DNA from: Allorhodoferax sp032337135
GTDB lineage: Bacteria > Pseudomonadota > Gammaproteobacteria > Burkholderiales > Burkholderiaceae_C
Reading direction: 5' to 3'
Length of the DNA: 64,000 nt
Assembly: GCF_032337135.1 (NCBI RefSeq)
Contig: NZ_JAVXZZ010000004.1
Coordinates: forward strand, 186,001-250,000
The position numbers and the translations under genes are program-made. The first letter of the stretch is position 1, and every line of letters begins with the position of its first letter. The notes under the pieces are model-generated. The model made no database searches, was not told the DNA's origin, and worked only from the letters and a program-made list of their open reading frames with translations. Shown one piece after another: positions 9,036 to 17,281 of this stretch.

Positions 9036-9581
9036 ATGCGCCTGCCCGACTGGACCCCTGAACAAATCGCCCGCCCCGCCGACCTGGTGGACGCCATCCG
9101 CGCACGCCGCGGCGGCACCCTGCTGAACCTGGACAAGGCCTTGCTGTGGAGCGAACCGCTGGCACGCGGCTGGAATGTCTACCTGAAAGCGGTGCGCACC
9201 GAGCTGCCCACCAGCCGGCGCCTGCGTGAACTGGCGATCTGCACCGTGGCCCTGCTCACCGGTGCGACGTACGAATACCACCACCATGCGCCGGACTTCC
9301 TGGCTGCCGGGGGCTCCCAGGCGGCGCTCGACGCCCTGGGCCGCTACGTAGCGGCTGGTGCCCAAGGCAGCCCGGCGGACGCCGCCCTCGACGCCCAGGA
9401 CGCCGCCGTGGTGCACTACGCTGCCTGCATGACGCGCGACGTGCAGGTGCCCGATCCCGTGTTCGCCACCTTGCGCAGCCACTTCGACGAAACCGCCGTG
9501 GTGGAGCTCACCGCCGCCATTGCCACCTACAACATGGTCGCCCGCTTCCTGGTGGCGCTGGGCATCACCCCCGAGGCCTGA
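9036..9581 (+). CDS. Carboxymuconolactone decarboxylase (CMD/AhpD-like) family protein
   Basis: 181 residues, all-helical, with the CMD core around residues 45-85 (RELAICTVALLTGATYEYHHHAPDFLAAG). The usual AhpD CxxC is absent; instead a YEYHHH cluster occupies the active-site helix, closer to the decarboxylase-like or peroxidase-unrelated subgroups. The reaction is unknown. The open frame extends upstream to 8904, but the predicted -10 box (8996-9001) lies inside that extension, so the ATG at 9036 is the better start. The sensor kinase gene begins 7 bp downstream, so the two form one unit under the palindrome promoter. It may act on the compound sensed and imported by the neighbouring genes (inference). 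Confidence 0.8.
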   Translation: MRLPDWTPEQIARPADLVDAIRARRGGTLLNLDKALLWSEPLARGWNVYLKAVRTELPTSRRLRELAICTVALLTGATYEYHHHAPDFLAAGGSQAALDALGRYVAAGAQGSPADAALDAQDAAVVHYAACMTRDVQVPDPVFATLRSHFDETAVVELTAAIATYNMVARFLVALGITPEA

Positions 9582-9588
9582 GGGTCTG

Positions 9589-11763
9589 ATGCGGCACTCC
9601 ACCTGGCCCCGCGGGCTGCTGTGGCTTTGCGCCGCAGGTCTGGCCGTGTGGCTGATCGCCCAGGCGGGGCTTGCCGTGGGCCAGCGCGAAGCCCAAGCGC
9701 TGGAGGGCAGCATGCGCCGTGCCGCAGAGGTCAACACCCTGGCCGTGCGCAGCGTGGTGGAAAAGTACAAGTACCTGCCCTACACGGTGGCCCAGCACCC
9801 CAGCGTGGTGCGGGCCCTGGAGTCGCCCCCCGGCAAGGGCAGCATGGAGGCCAGCCGCTACCTGCAGGCCGTGAATGCCCATGCCGCCTCCAGCGTGCTG
9901 TACCTGATGAATGCGCACGGCGTGACCCTGCATGCCAGCAACTGGGAACGGCCCGACAGCTTTGTCGGCAAGGACTACTCGGCGCGCCCCTACTTCACCG
10001 AAGCCATGCGCGGCCAGGTAGGGCTGTTCTACGCCGTGGGCAAGGACACAGGGGAACCCGGCCTGTTCCTGGCCGCACCCGTGCACCGGGGTGCGGCAGT
10101 GCTGGGGGTGGTGGCCGTCAAGGTGAGCCTGGGCGAGATCGAGGCCACCTGGCGCGACGCCGGAACGCCGCTGGTGCTCAGCGATGCCTTCGGCGTCGTC
10201 TTCCTGGGCAGTGCACCACCGTTTGGCGACCTGGGGCTAGGCAAAGAACGCCGCTATGTGCGCACCCGCGCCCTGACCGCTTCACAAGACCAATGGCTGC
10301 AGGACCACTATGTCTACGGGCGCAAGACGCACCTGGAGCCCGCGCCCTGGGCCGCGCAGCCTGACACGGCCGCCGATGGCTTCTATTTCGTCACCGGACC
10401 GCAACCCGGCGCACCGCGCTTCCTGGCCCTGGACCACCCGGTGTTCGATGCCGCCGATTCGTTCCACACCCTGGGCTGGACCCTGACCGTGATGGCCGAC
10501 TACGGCAGCGTGGTGCGCGAGCGCAACAGTGCCTGGCTGTCTGCCAGCCTGGCCGCGGCCCTGCTGGCCATGGCGGGGCTGTACTGGCAGGCCCGCGAAC
10601 GGCGCTTCCGCGAAGTGCGCCAGGCCAGCCAGGAATTGGAGCGGAGGGTGCAGGAACGCACCCAAGAGCTCGGTGACGCCCACGCCTTTCGCAAGGCCAT
10701 GGAAGACTCGCTGCTGGTGGGCATGCGCGCGCGTGACCTGGAGGGCCACATCATCTACGTCAACCCGGCACACGCCCAGATCACCGGCTACAGCGCCGAC
10801 GAGCTGCTGGGCAAGCTGCCCCCCTACCCCTACTGGCACCCGCAGGACGTGGAGCGCCACTGGCACAACAGCGATGCAGCACTGCAGGGCAAGGCCGACC
10901 TGACCGGCTGGGAGTCACGCCTGCGCCACAAGGACGGGCACGACGTCTACACCATGGTCTACACCGCGCCACTCATCGACGCGCAGGGGCAGCACCGGGG
11001 CTGGATGAGTTCGGTGGTGGACATCAGCCAGCAAAAGCAGTCGGAAGCACTGCAGCGCCAGCAGCTGGAGCAGCTCCAGCATGCCCAGCGCCTGGCCAGC
11101 ATGGGCGAGATCGCGTCCACCATCGGCCACGAGCTCAACCAGCCACTGGAGGCCATCGGCAACTTCGCCAGCGCGGCCCGCGCCTTTGCCCAGCAGGGCA
11201 ATGCCAGCATGCTCGACAGCAGCCTGGTGGAGGTCCAGCAGCAGATCCAGCGCGCGGCGGGCATCCTCCAACGCATCAAGACCATCGGCAAGCGCGAAAC
11301 GCCCGGGCAGGAGCCGCTGCAGCTCAACACCATCGTGCACCAAGTGCAGGAGTGGGTAGCCCCCCAGGCCCAGCACCGCAAGACGCGCATCGCCACCCGG
11401 CTGGACAGCGACCAACCGCCGGTGCTGGCCGATGGCGTCCTGCTGGCCCAGGTGGTGCTGAACCTGGTGATGAACGCACTGCAGTCCATGGAAGGCGTAC
11501 CCCCCGAGCAGCGCTGCGTGGAGATCGCAAGCTTCCACGATGCACAGCACGTCACGCTTGAAGTGCGCGACCACGGCCCGGGCGTGGCGGGCGAAAACAA
11601 GGCCCGCATCTTCGAGCCCTTCTTCACCACCAAGCCCGAAGGCCTGGGGCTGGGCCTGAACATCTGCCGCACCATCGTGGAGGGCCACCGCGGCAGCCTC
11701 ACGGTGCACAATCACCGCGAGGGCGGAGCCGTCTTCACCCTGCAACTGGAACGCCTGTCGTGA
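9589..11763 (+). CDS. Membrane sensor histidine kinase (DctB/DctS-like, PAS domain)
   Basis: 724 residues. Membrane segments lie at about 10-30 and 315-335 and flank a large periplasmic sensor with double-PDC (dCache) features such as GKDYSARPYFTEAM and VVAVKVSLGEIE. A coiled coil (ELERRVQERTQELGDAHAF), a PAS domain (IIYVNPAHAQITGYS), the H-box with His514 (IGHELNQPLEAI), N-box (NLVMNALQSM) and G-boxes (DHGPGV, GLGLGLNICR) follow. The DctB/DctS family senses organic acids, so the ligand may be a carboxylate. The open frame starts at 9520, but the ATG at 9589 follows the CMD stop and fits the anchor. The partner regulator follows after a 237-bp MITE-like insertion. Confidence 0.92.
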   Translation: MRHSTWPRGLLWLCAAGLAVWLIAQAGLAVGQREAQALEGSMRRAAEVNTLAVRSVVEKYKYLPYTVAQHPSVVRALESPPGKGSMEASRYLQAVNAHAASSVLYLMNAHGVTLHASNWERPDSFVGKDYSARPYFTEAMRGQVGLFYAVGKDTGEPGLFLAAPVHRGAAVLGVVAVKVSLGEIEATWRDAGTPLVLSDAFGVVFLGSAPPFGDLGLGKERRYVRTRALTASQDQWLQDHYVYGRKTHLEPAPWAAQPDTAADGFYFVTGPQPGAPRFLALDHPVFDAADSFHTLGWTLTVMADYGSVVRERNSAWLSASLAAALLAMAGLYWQARERRFREVRQASQELERRVQERTQELGDAHAFRKAMEDSLLVGMRARDLEGHIIYVNPAHAQITGYSADELLGKLPPYPYWHPQDVERHWHNSDAALQGKADLTGWESRLRHKDGHDVYTMVYTAPLIDAQGQHRGWMSSVVDISQQKQSEALQRQQLEQLQHAQRLASMGEIASTIGHELNQPLEAIGNFASAARAFAQQGNASMLDSSLVEVQQQIQRAAGILQRIKTIGKRETPGQEPLQLNTIVHQVQEWVAPQAQHRKTRIATRLDSDQPPVLADGVLLAQVVLNLVMNALQSMEGVPPEQRCVEIASFHDAQHVTLEVRDHGPGVAGENKARIFEPFFTTKPEGLGLGLNICRTIVEGHRGSLTVHNHREGGAVFTLQLERLS

Positions 11764-11999
11764 TCCTAGAAACCGCAGTTGACCGCTTGCTTCCAGTGGA
11801 AAGTCTTATGGCACTTGAATCTGTTCTCTTTATTGACGCTCACCCAGAACGTGAGAGCGCTATGCACCTGCCAGCGCCGCGCTCGACGCGCCATGCGGCG
11901 TTGCTCCGCCTTGCGCACAGGAGTGCGCCGCGTTGTCGCGCCTTGCCTGGCACGCCGATCACGGCGCTGGCAGGCGCATCCAACTGCGGTTTCTAGGAT
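11763..11999. repeat. MITE-like element with 19-bp terminal inverted repeats
   Basis: The outer arms are ATCCTAGAAACCGCAGTTG at 11763-11781 and its exact reverse complement at 11981-11999. Inside, a second 13-bp inverted pair (CCTGCCAGCGCCG at 11867-11879, CGGCGCTGGCAGG at 11962-11974) encloses GC-rich palindromic sequence, so the RNA would fold into a long nested hairpin. No transposase is encoded. Both ends carry CTAG, which could be a 4-bp target duplication with AAACCGCAGTTG as the true terminus (inference). The element starts at the last base of the kinase stop codon and ends inside the regulator start codon, splitting a kinase-regulator pair that is normally adjacent. Confidence 0.8.
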
Positions 12000-12609
12000 G
12001 ACCCCATCCACGCTAACCGTGCATGTCGTCGACGACGACGAGGCGGTGCGCAAGTCCATCCTGTACCTGCTGACGGCCAAGGGCTTCCAGGTCTGCACCC
12101 ACGCATCCGGTGAATCGTTCCTGGAAAGCGCGGACCTGCAGCGCGGTGGCTGCGTGATCCTGGACCTGCGCATGGGTGGCCTCAGCGGCCTGCAGGTGTT
12201 TGACGTGCTGCGCGAGCGCGCAAGCCCCCTGGTGCCGCTGTTCCTGTCGGGCCACGGGGACATATCGTTGGCGGTGGACGCCACCAAGAAAGGCGCGTTC
12301 GGGTGGCTGGAAAAGCCCTGCAAGGACACCGTGCTGCACGACACCGTGACGCAGGCCATGGAGGAAGCCGCCCGCACCTATGCCGCCTACCAGACGCGTG
12401 TGGAGCAGCAGGGCCGCTGGCAGACGCTCACGCCGCGCGAGCGCGAAGTGGCACTGCAACTGCGCACCGGGGCCGCCAACAAGGTGGTGGCGCGCAGCCT
12501 GGACATCGATGTGCGCACGGTGGAAACCCACCGCGCCAAGGTGTACAGCAAGCTCGGCGTCACCAACCCTACCGAACTGGACGCCTTCCTGCGCTGCGCC
12601 GGGCTGTAG
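11998..12609 (+). CDS. LuxR/FixJ-type response regulator, partner of the upstream kinase
   Basis: 203 residues. The receiver domain has the acidic pair VVDDDEA, phospho-acceptor Asp56 (VILDLRMGG), Thr/Ser region (FLSGHGD) and Lys (LEKPCKD). The C-terminal LuxR helix-turn-helix begins at LTPREREVALQL and includes VARSLDIDVRTVETHRAKVY. I start it at the ATG at 11998, which overlaps the right end of the MITE-like element. The frame stays open back through the element to 11779, so an extended product of about 276 residues is conceivable. No good Shine-Dalgarno precedes 11998. It probably binds the CGTAR-nn-YTACG palindromes at 8960 and 12675. Confidence 0.92.
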   Translation: MTPSTLTVHVVDDDEAVRKSILYLLTAKGFQVCTHASGESFLESADLQRGGCVILDLRMGGLSGLQVFDVLRERASPLVPLFLSGHGDISLAVDATKKGAFGWLEKPCKDTVLHDTVTQAMEEAARTYAAYQTRVEQQGRWQTLTPREREVALQLRTGAANKVVARSLDIDVRTVETHRAKVYSKLGVTNPTELDAFLRCAGL

Positions 12610-12623
12610 CCCGGTGGATCGCG

Positions 12624-12661
12624 CGGGCCATAGCCCGCTCCATCGCCTGGTGTATGGCCCG
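12624..12661 (+). terminator. Hairpin downstream of the response regulator
   Basis: CGGGCCATA (12624-12632) pairs with TATGGCCCG (12653-12661), and the 20-base loop can pair further. There is no T-tract, so it may be a weak or factor-dependent terminator or an mRNA-stabilising stem. It separates the regulator gene from the importer promoter at 12675. Confidence 0.4.
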
Positions 12662-12674
12662 GTGAACGGCGCTG

Positions 12675-12718
12675 CGTAATCTTACGGACGACAGAGCGTG
12701 GCCCCCTCCCTACAGTGC
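12675..12718 (+). promoter_or_regulatory. Operator-promoter for the ABC importer (copy 2 of the shared design)
   Basis: A perfect palindrome CGTAA-tc-TTACG (12675-12686) is followed by GACG and, 28 bp after TACGGACG begins (12683), by TACAGTGC (12711-12718). The shared blocks and spacing equal those at 8960-9003, while the sequence between them differs. The palindrome centre lies near -42 from a start expected around 12723, a position typical of class II activators of the NarL/FixJ family. The importer gene begins 34 bases after that start. Confidence 0.75.
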
Positions 12719-12756
12719 AGGTGTTCGCATTCCATAAACCAACACCGGAGACCTGC

Positions 12757-13740
12757 ATGTTCAAGAAATCGATCGCCGCCAGCGCTGTGCTGGCCTTGAC
12801 TTCCAGCCTGTTCGCCCCCCTGGCCGCCCACGCCGAAGACGTGATCCGCCTGGGTAACCTCAAGCTCGCGCACTTCGCTGCCGTGTCCTACATCAAGGAG
12901 ATTGCGCCCAAGTGCGGCATCAAGGTGGAGGAGAAGGTGTTCGCCAAGGGCCTGGACGTGATGCAGGCCATCATCGCCGGTGAACTGGACGTGGGTGCCA
13001 CCGCGTCGGAAGCCGCCATTTCCGGCCGCGCCAACAAGGTGCCGATCTACGTGGTGGCGGGCTTCGCCTCGGGCGGTGCGCGCCTGGTGGCGCGCCCCGA
13101 CGCCGGCATCAAGACCGTGAAGGACCTCAAGGGCAAGAAGGTGGGCGTGACCCGTGGCGGCATCCAGGAAGTGCTGCTGGCGGCCGAGCTGGGGCAGAAC
13201 GGCCTCACCTCGTCCGACGCGCCGGGCAAGGACGTGCAGCTGGTCTACCTGGGCTACCCCGACCTGAACCAGGCTCTGCTGGGCAAGAATTTGGATGCCA
13301 TCATGCAGACCGAGCCGCAGTCTTCGCAGGCCATCAACAAGGGCTTCGGCGTGGAAATCATCAAGCCCTACGACACGCCCATCGGCTCGCCCATCCGCAC
13401 CCTGGTGATGACCGAGAAGTTCTACAAGGACAACCGCCCCCAGGCCGAGAAGTTCATGCGCTGCTTCGTCGAGGCCACCAAGACCTTCATCGACAACAAG
13501 GCCCTGGCCGAGAAGTACGTGACCCAGACCGTGTTCAAGGGCCAGATCACCGCCGACGACTTCCAGGACGCGATCGCCAATTCACCCTACTCGTTTGACA
13601 TCACCGCCGCGCACATCCAGACCACCACCGACGTGATGGCCAAGTACGGCATCGGCAAGATGGCCACGCCCCCCGTGGCCACCGAGTGGGTCAAGACCGA
13701 CCTGCTCGACGCCGCCAAGAAGTCGATGAACATCAAGTAA
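12757..13740 (+). CDS. NitT/TauT-type ABC importer, periplasmic substrate-binding protein
   Basis: 327 residues with a clear signal peptide (MFKKSIAASAVLALTSSLFA, cut after AHA). The mature part matches the SsuA/TauA/THI5-like fold: IRLGNLKLAHFAAV, GLDVMQAIIAGELDVGATAS, and the linker KDLKGKKVGVTRGG. The family binds sulfonates, nitrate, pyrimidine precursors or aromatic acids; the ligand here is unknown. I chose 12757 over an in-frame ATG at 12715 because the latter lies in the -10 box; GGAG sits 6 bases before the chosen ATG. It is the first gene of the importer operon and expected to be abundant. Confidence 0.9.
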   Translation: MFKKSIAASAVLALTSSLFAPLAAHAEDVIRLGNLKLAHFAAVSYIKEIAPKCGIKVEEKVFAKGLDVMQAIIAGELDVGATASEAAISGRANKVPIYVVAGFASGGARLVARPDAGIKTVKDLKGKKVGVTRGGIQEVLLAAELGQNGLTSSDAPGKDVQLVYLGYPDLNQALLGKNLDAIMQTEPQSSQAINKGFGVEIIKPYDTPIGSPIRTLVMTEKFYKDNRPQAEKFMRCFVEATKTFIDNKALAEKYVTQTVFKGQITADDFQDAIANSPYSFDITAAHIQTTTDVMAKYGIGKMATPPVATEWVKTDLLDAAKKSMNIK

Positions 13741-13749
13741 GGCTGCGCC

Positions 13750-14580
13750 ATGGCAACTTCACTTTCGGGCCACTTGCGCGCGCATGCGGCCGGGGCCGTG
13801 GTGCCCGCCGTGCTGATTGCGGTGTGGCAGTTCACCTGCTCCATGGGCTGGGTCAACGAGCACGTGCTGCCCTCGCCCTGGGCCGTGGTCACGCGCTGGG
13901 TGGCCTACCTGCTGCCGCAGACGCCGCTGGCCGAAGCGCAGGGCGGCTGGCTGGCCTGGGCGCTGTCGGGCGAACTGCTGATTGATGCCGCAGGCAGCCT
14001 GTACCGCGTGGGCATGGGCTTTCTGGTGGGGGCCGGGCTGGCCCTGCCGCTGGGCCTGGTCATGGGGGCCAGCCCCCGCGTGTACGGCTGGCTCAACCCG
14101 CTGATGCAGGTGCTGCGCCCCATTCCACCCATTGCCTACATTCCCTTGGCCATCCTGTGGTTCGGGCTGGGCAACCCGCCCGCCATCTTCCTCATCGCCA
14201 TCGGCGCCTTCTTCCCGGTGCTCATCAACACCATTGCCGGGGTGCGGCAGGTGGACAGCATCTACATCCGCGCCGCCCGCAACCTGGGCGCCAACCAGCG
14301 CGTGCTGTTCCTGCGCGTGATGCTGCCGGCAGCGGTGCCCTACATCCTCTCGGGCGTGCGCATCGGCATCGGTACCGCCTTCATTGTGGTCATCGTGTCC
14401 GAAATGATTGCGGTGAACAACGGGCTGGGCTTCCGCATTCTCGAAGCGCGCGAGTACTTCTGGTCGGACAAGATCATCGCCGGCATGATCACCATCGGCA
14501 TGCTGGGGCTGGCCATCGACACCGCGGTGAACAAACTGAACAACCACCTGCTGCGCTGGCACCGCGGCCTGGAGCACTGA
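13750..14580 (+). CDS. NitT/TauT-type ABC importer, permease
   Basis: 276 residues with about six membrane segments. The cytoplasmic EAA loop reads near residues 170-190 (IYIRAARNLGANQRVLFLRV), the contact for the ATPase. The N-terminus (residues 15-35) and the P-rich motif RPIPPIAYIPLAILWFGLG are typical of SsuC/TauC-type permeases. It starts 9 bp after the binding-protein stop and ends 3 bp before the ATPase start. Nothing in the sequence fixes the substrate. Confidence 0.92.
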   Translation: MATSLSGHLRAHAAGAVVPAVLIAVWQFTCSMGWVNEHVLPSPWAVVTRWVAYLLPQTPLAEAQGGWLAWALSGELLIDAAGSLYRVGMGFLVGAGLALPLGLVMGASPRVYGWLNPLMQVLRPIPPIAYIPLAILWFGLGNPPAIFLIAIGAFFPVLINTIAGVRQVDSIYIRAARNLGANQRVLFLRVMLPAAVPYILSGVRIGIGTAFIVVIVSEMIAVNNGLGFRILEAREYFWSDKIIAGMITIGMLGLAIDTAVNKLNNHLLRWHRGLEH

Positions 14581-14583
14581 GCC

Positions 14584-15384
14584 ATGAACGACAAAGCCCA
14601 CATCGTCGTCCGCGACGTCCACAAGGTCTTCAAGAGCGACGAGCGCAGCGTCGTTGCGCTGCAGGACATTCAGCTCAGCATTCCGGCGGGCCAGTTCGTG
14701 TGCCTGCTGGGCCCCTCGGGCTGCGGCAAGTCCACCCTGCTCAATGCCATTGCCGGGTTTTCGCTGCCCAGCAGCGGCTCCATCACCACCCAGGGCGTGG
14801 AAGTGACCGCGCCCGGGCCGGACCGCGGCATGGTGTTCCAGGAATACGCCCTGTTCCCGTGGATGACGGTGGAGAAGAACATCGGCTTCGGGCTGGAGAT
14901 CAAGGGCATGGAGCCCGCTGCCATCCAGACCCGCGTGGCCGAGCTCATGCACAAGCTGGGGCTGTACGACTTCCGCAACCGCTACCCCAAGGACCTGTCG
15001 GGTGGCATGCGCCAGCGCGTGGCCATTGCCCGCGTGCTGGCGCTGGACTCGCCCACCCTGCTCATGGACGAGCCCTTCGGCGCGCTGGACGCACTGACCC
15101 GGCGCAACCTGCAGGACGAGCTGCTGCGCATCTGGGCTGAGCTGAAGAAGACCATCATCTTCGTCACCCACAGCATCGAAGAGGCCATCTACCTGGCCGA
15201 CCGCATCGTCGTGATGACCTACCGGCCAGGCACCATCAAGCGCGACATGCTGGTGGATCTGCCACGCCTGCGCGACCCGGCCAGCAGCGAGTTCAACGCC
15301 CTCAAGCGCGAGCTGGGCCAGCTGGTGATGGAAGAGCAGCAACGCCACCACAACGACGAGATGAAGATGGCTCTGGTGGACTGA
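14584..15384 (+). CDS. NitT/TauT-type ABC importer, ATPase
   Basis: 266 residues. Walker A is GPSGCGKST (about residue 43), the Q-loop is FQEYALFPW, the signature is LSGGMRQR, Walker B is LLMDEP and the switch His is in FVTHSIEEA. It energises uptake with the adjacent permease. It ends the importer operon; a 58-bp repeat follows at 15413, so whether transcription continues into the CoA-ligase gene is unclear. Confidence 0.95.
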   Translation: MNDKAHIVVRDVHKVFKSDERSVVALQDIQLSIPAGQFVCLLGPSGCGKSTLLNAIAGFSLPSSGSITTQGVEVTAPGPDRGMVFQEYALFPWMTVEKNIGFGLEIKGMEPAAIQTRVAELMHKLGLYDFRNRYPKDLSGGMRQRVAIARVLALDSPTLLMDEPFGALDALTRRNLQDELLRIWAELKKTIIFVTHSIEEAIYLADRIVVMTYRPGTIKRDMLVDLPRLRDPASSEFNALKRELGQLVMEEQQRHHNDEMKMALVD

Positions 15385-15412
15385 ACAGCAGCCCACCAGA
15401 GCGGGTTCAGGT

Positions 15413-15470
15413 GCCAAATTGGCCCCTGGCCCTCATAAACACTGCGTAACCAGCTATTAATTGCATAGCG
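15413..15470 (-). repeat. 58-bp Comamonadaceae-type dispersed repeat (copy 1, reversed)
   Basis: On the minus strand it reads from CGCTATGCAATTAATAGCTG to the tail CCAATTTGGC. The layout is a short stem (CGCTAT...ATAGCTG), then TACGCA, then a GAGGG/GCGGG block, then an ATTTG-type tail. It lies between the ABC ATPase gene and the CoA-ligase gene. Five more full copies are at 25965, 37871, 41091, 50468 and 56467. Confidence 0.8.
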
Positions 15471-15534
15471 ACTCGAAGCGCCTGAAGCGACGGATAATGG
15501 CCGGCAGTTTCGCTTGTAGCCCGACTGCCTTGCC

Positions 15535-17079
15535 ATGACCCGTACCAACGCCAACCTGTTCTCGGCCTTGACGGCCGCCTTCCCCACCCGCCGCAGCGCC
15601 TGCGCTGTGGAAACCGACACCGGCCTGCTGTACAGCTGGCGCGACCTGCTGGATGCCAGCGCCATGCTGGCCAACCTGCTCGACTCGCTGCAGCTGCCCG
15701 CGGCCTCGCGCATTGCGGTGCAGGTGGACAAGTCGGTAGAGGCGCTCATGCTCTACCTGGCCACGCTGCGCGCCGGGCACATCTTTGTGCCCCTGAACAC
15801 CGCCTACCAAAGTGGCGAGATGACCTACTTTCTGCAGGACGCACAGGCCGCCGTGCTGGTGTGCAGCAGCGCCAACCTGCCCTGGCTGCAGCCCCTGGCC
15901 GACGCCGCCAAAACACGCCATGTATTCACCCTGAACGACAACCGCACCGGCACGCTGCTGGACGCGGCGGCGCGCCAAAGCCGCAAGCACACGGTAGCCC
16001 AGGTTAGCCCCAAGGCCCTAGCCGCCATCATCTACACCAGCGGCACCACCGGGCGCAGCAAGGGCGCCATGCTCAGCCACGCCAACCTGCTGAGCAACGC
16101 CAAAGTGTTGCAGCGCTACTGGGACTGGAAGAAGCCCGGCAAGACCCAGGCCCAGGGCGGCGATGTGCTCATCCACGCCCTGCCCATCTTCCATGTGCAC
16201 GGCCTGTTTGTAGCCATCCACGGCGCGCTGCTCAACGGCAGCAAGATGATCTGGTGCGCCAAGTTCGACCCGCGCAAGACCATTGCCTACTTTGCGCAGG
16301 CCACGGTCATGATGGGCGTGCCCACGCTGTACGTGCGCATGCTGGCCGAGGCGACACTCAACAAGCAAGCCACCCAGGGCATGCGCCTGTTCATTTCGGG
16401 CTCGGCCCCCATGCTGGTGGAAACGCATGAGCAGTGGCGCAAGCGCACCGGCCACACCATTCTGGAGCGCTACGGCATGAGCGAAACCGCCATGCTCACC
16501 TCCAACCCCTGCAAGCCGCGCGACGGCACACGCCGCATCGGCACCGTAGGCCCCGCCCTGCCGGGTGTGCAACTGCGCATCGTGGACGATACCGGGCAGC
16601 CCGTGGCGGACGGCGAGATTGGCGGCATCCAGGTCAAGGGCCCCAACGTGTTCCAGGGCTACTGGCAGATGCCGGAAAAGACCGCCGAAGAGTTCACGGC
16701 CGACGGCTTCTTCAAGACCGGCGACGTGGGAAAACGTGACCCGGACGGTTTTGTCACCATCGTGGGCCGCAGCAAGGACCTCATCATCAGCGGCGGCTAC
16801 AACGTCTACCCCGCCGAGGTGGAGGGCTACATCAACAACCTGCCCGGCGTGGAGGAAAGCGCCGTGGTGGGCGCCCCGCACCCCGACTTCGGCGAAGTGG
16901 GCGTGGCCGTGGTGGTGTCCCGCGCCGGAGCCTCGCTAGACCCCGAATCCATCCTGGCCCAGCTCAAGGCCCAACTCGCCCACTTCAAGGTGCCCAAGCG
17001 CTGTGTGGTGGTGGCCGAACTGCCGCGCAATGCGATGGGGAAGGTGCAGAAGAATGTGTTACGGGAGAGGTATGCGTGA
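15535..17079 (+). CDS. matB: Malonyl-CoA synthetase-like acyl-CoA ligase
   Basis: 514 residues, an ANL-superfamily adenylating enzyme. The AMP-binding P-loop reads IIYTSGTTGRSKGAMLSH, followed by YGMSETAM, the hinge region KTGDVGKRDPDGF and the C-terminal Lys in NAMGKVQK. The N-terminal stretch VEALMLYLATLRAG...VPLNTAYQ closely resembles MatB malonyl-CoA synthetases, which are also about 500 residues, so malonate or a short dicarboxylate is the likely substrate. No malonyl-CoA decarboxylase gene is seen. It lies 150 bp after the ABC importer with a 58-bp repeat between, so a functional link with the importer and the carboxylate-type sensor is suggestive only. Confidence 0.78.
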   Translation: MTRTNANLFSALTAAFPTRRSACAVETDTGLLYSWRDLLDASAMLANLLDSLQLPAASRIAVQVDKSVEALMLYLATLRAGHIFVPLNTAYQSGEMTYFLQDAQAAVLVCSSANLPWLQPLADAAKTRHVFTLNDNRTGTLLDAAARQSRKHTVAQVSPKALAAIIYTSGTTGRSKGAMLSHANLLSNAKVLQRYWDWKKPGKTQAQGGDVLIHALPIFHVHGLFVAIHGALLNGSKMIWCAKFDPRKTIAYFAQATVMMGVPTLYVRMLAEATLNKQATQGMRLFISGSAPMLVETHEQWRKRTGHTILERYGMSETAMLTSNPCKPRDGTRRIGTVGPALPGVQLRIVDDTGQPVADGEIGGIQVKGPNVFQGYWQMPEKTAEEFTADGFFKTGDVGKRDPDGFVTIVGRSKDLIISGGYNVYPAEVEGYINNLPGVEESAVVGAPHPDFGEVGVAVVVSRAGASLDPESILAQLKAQLAHFKVPKRCVVVAELPRNAMGKVQKNVLRERYA

Positions 17080-17281
17080 GGGGGCCGAAGCCTGATGATG
17101 TGTTGATTCACGGGCGCGTCTGAAGGCTAGACGCTGGTGGGTCATTGAACTTGCGTTTGACCAACACCTGCTTTGGGGCCAAGAGCGGGCCTTCTACAGT
17201 ATTGCTCAAAGCCGCAATTCAAATGGTTGGGTAAGTAAAGATCAATATTCCCCCGGCTATGGGGATTGATAGACTGGCGTC

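Noticed and set aside
8906..9136. N-terminal extension of the SRAP protein
   Set aside because: It would place residues before the essential Cys2, which must be N-terminal after Met removal.
13759..15417. Long minus-strand frame of about 550 codons opposite the ABC permease and ATPase
   Set aside because: It is antisense to two clear ABC transporter genes and has biased His/Gln/Gly composition with no domain.
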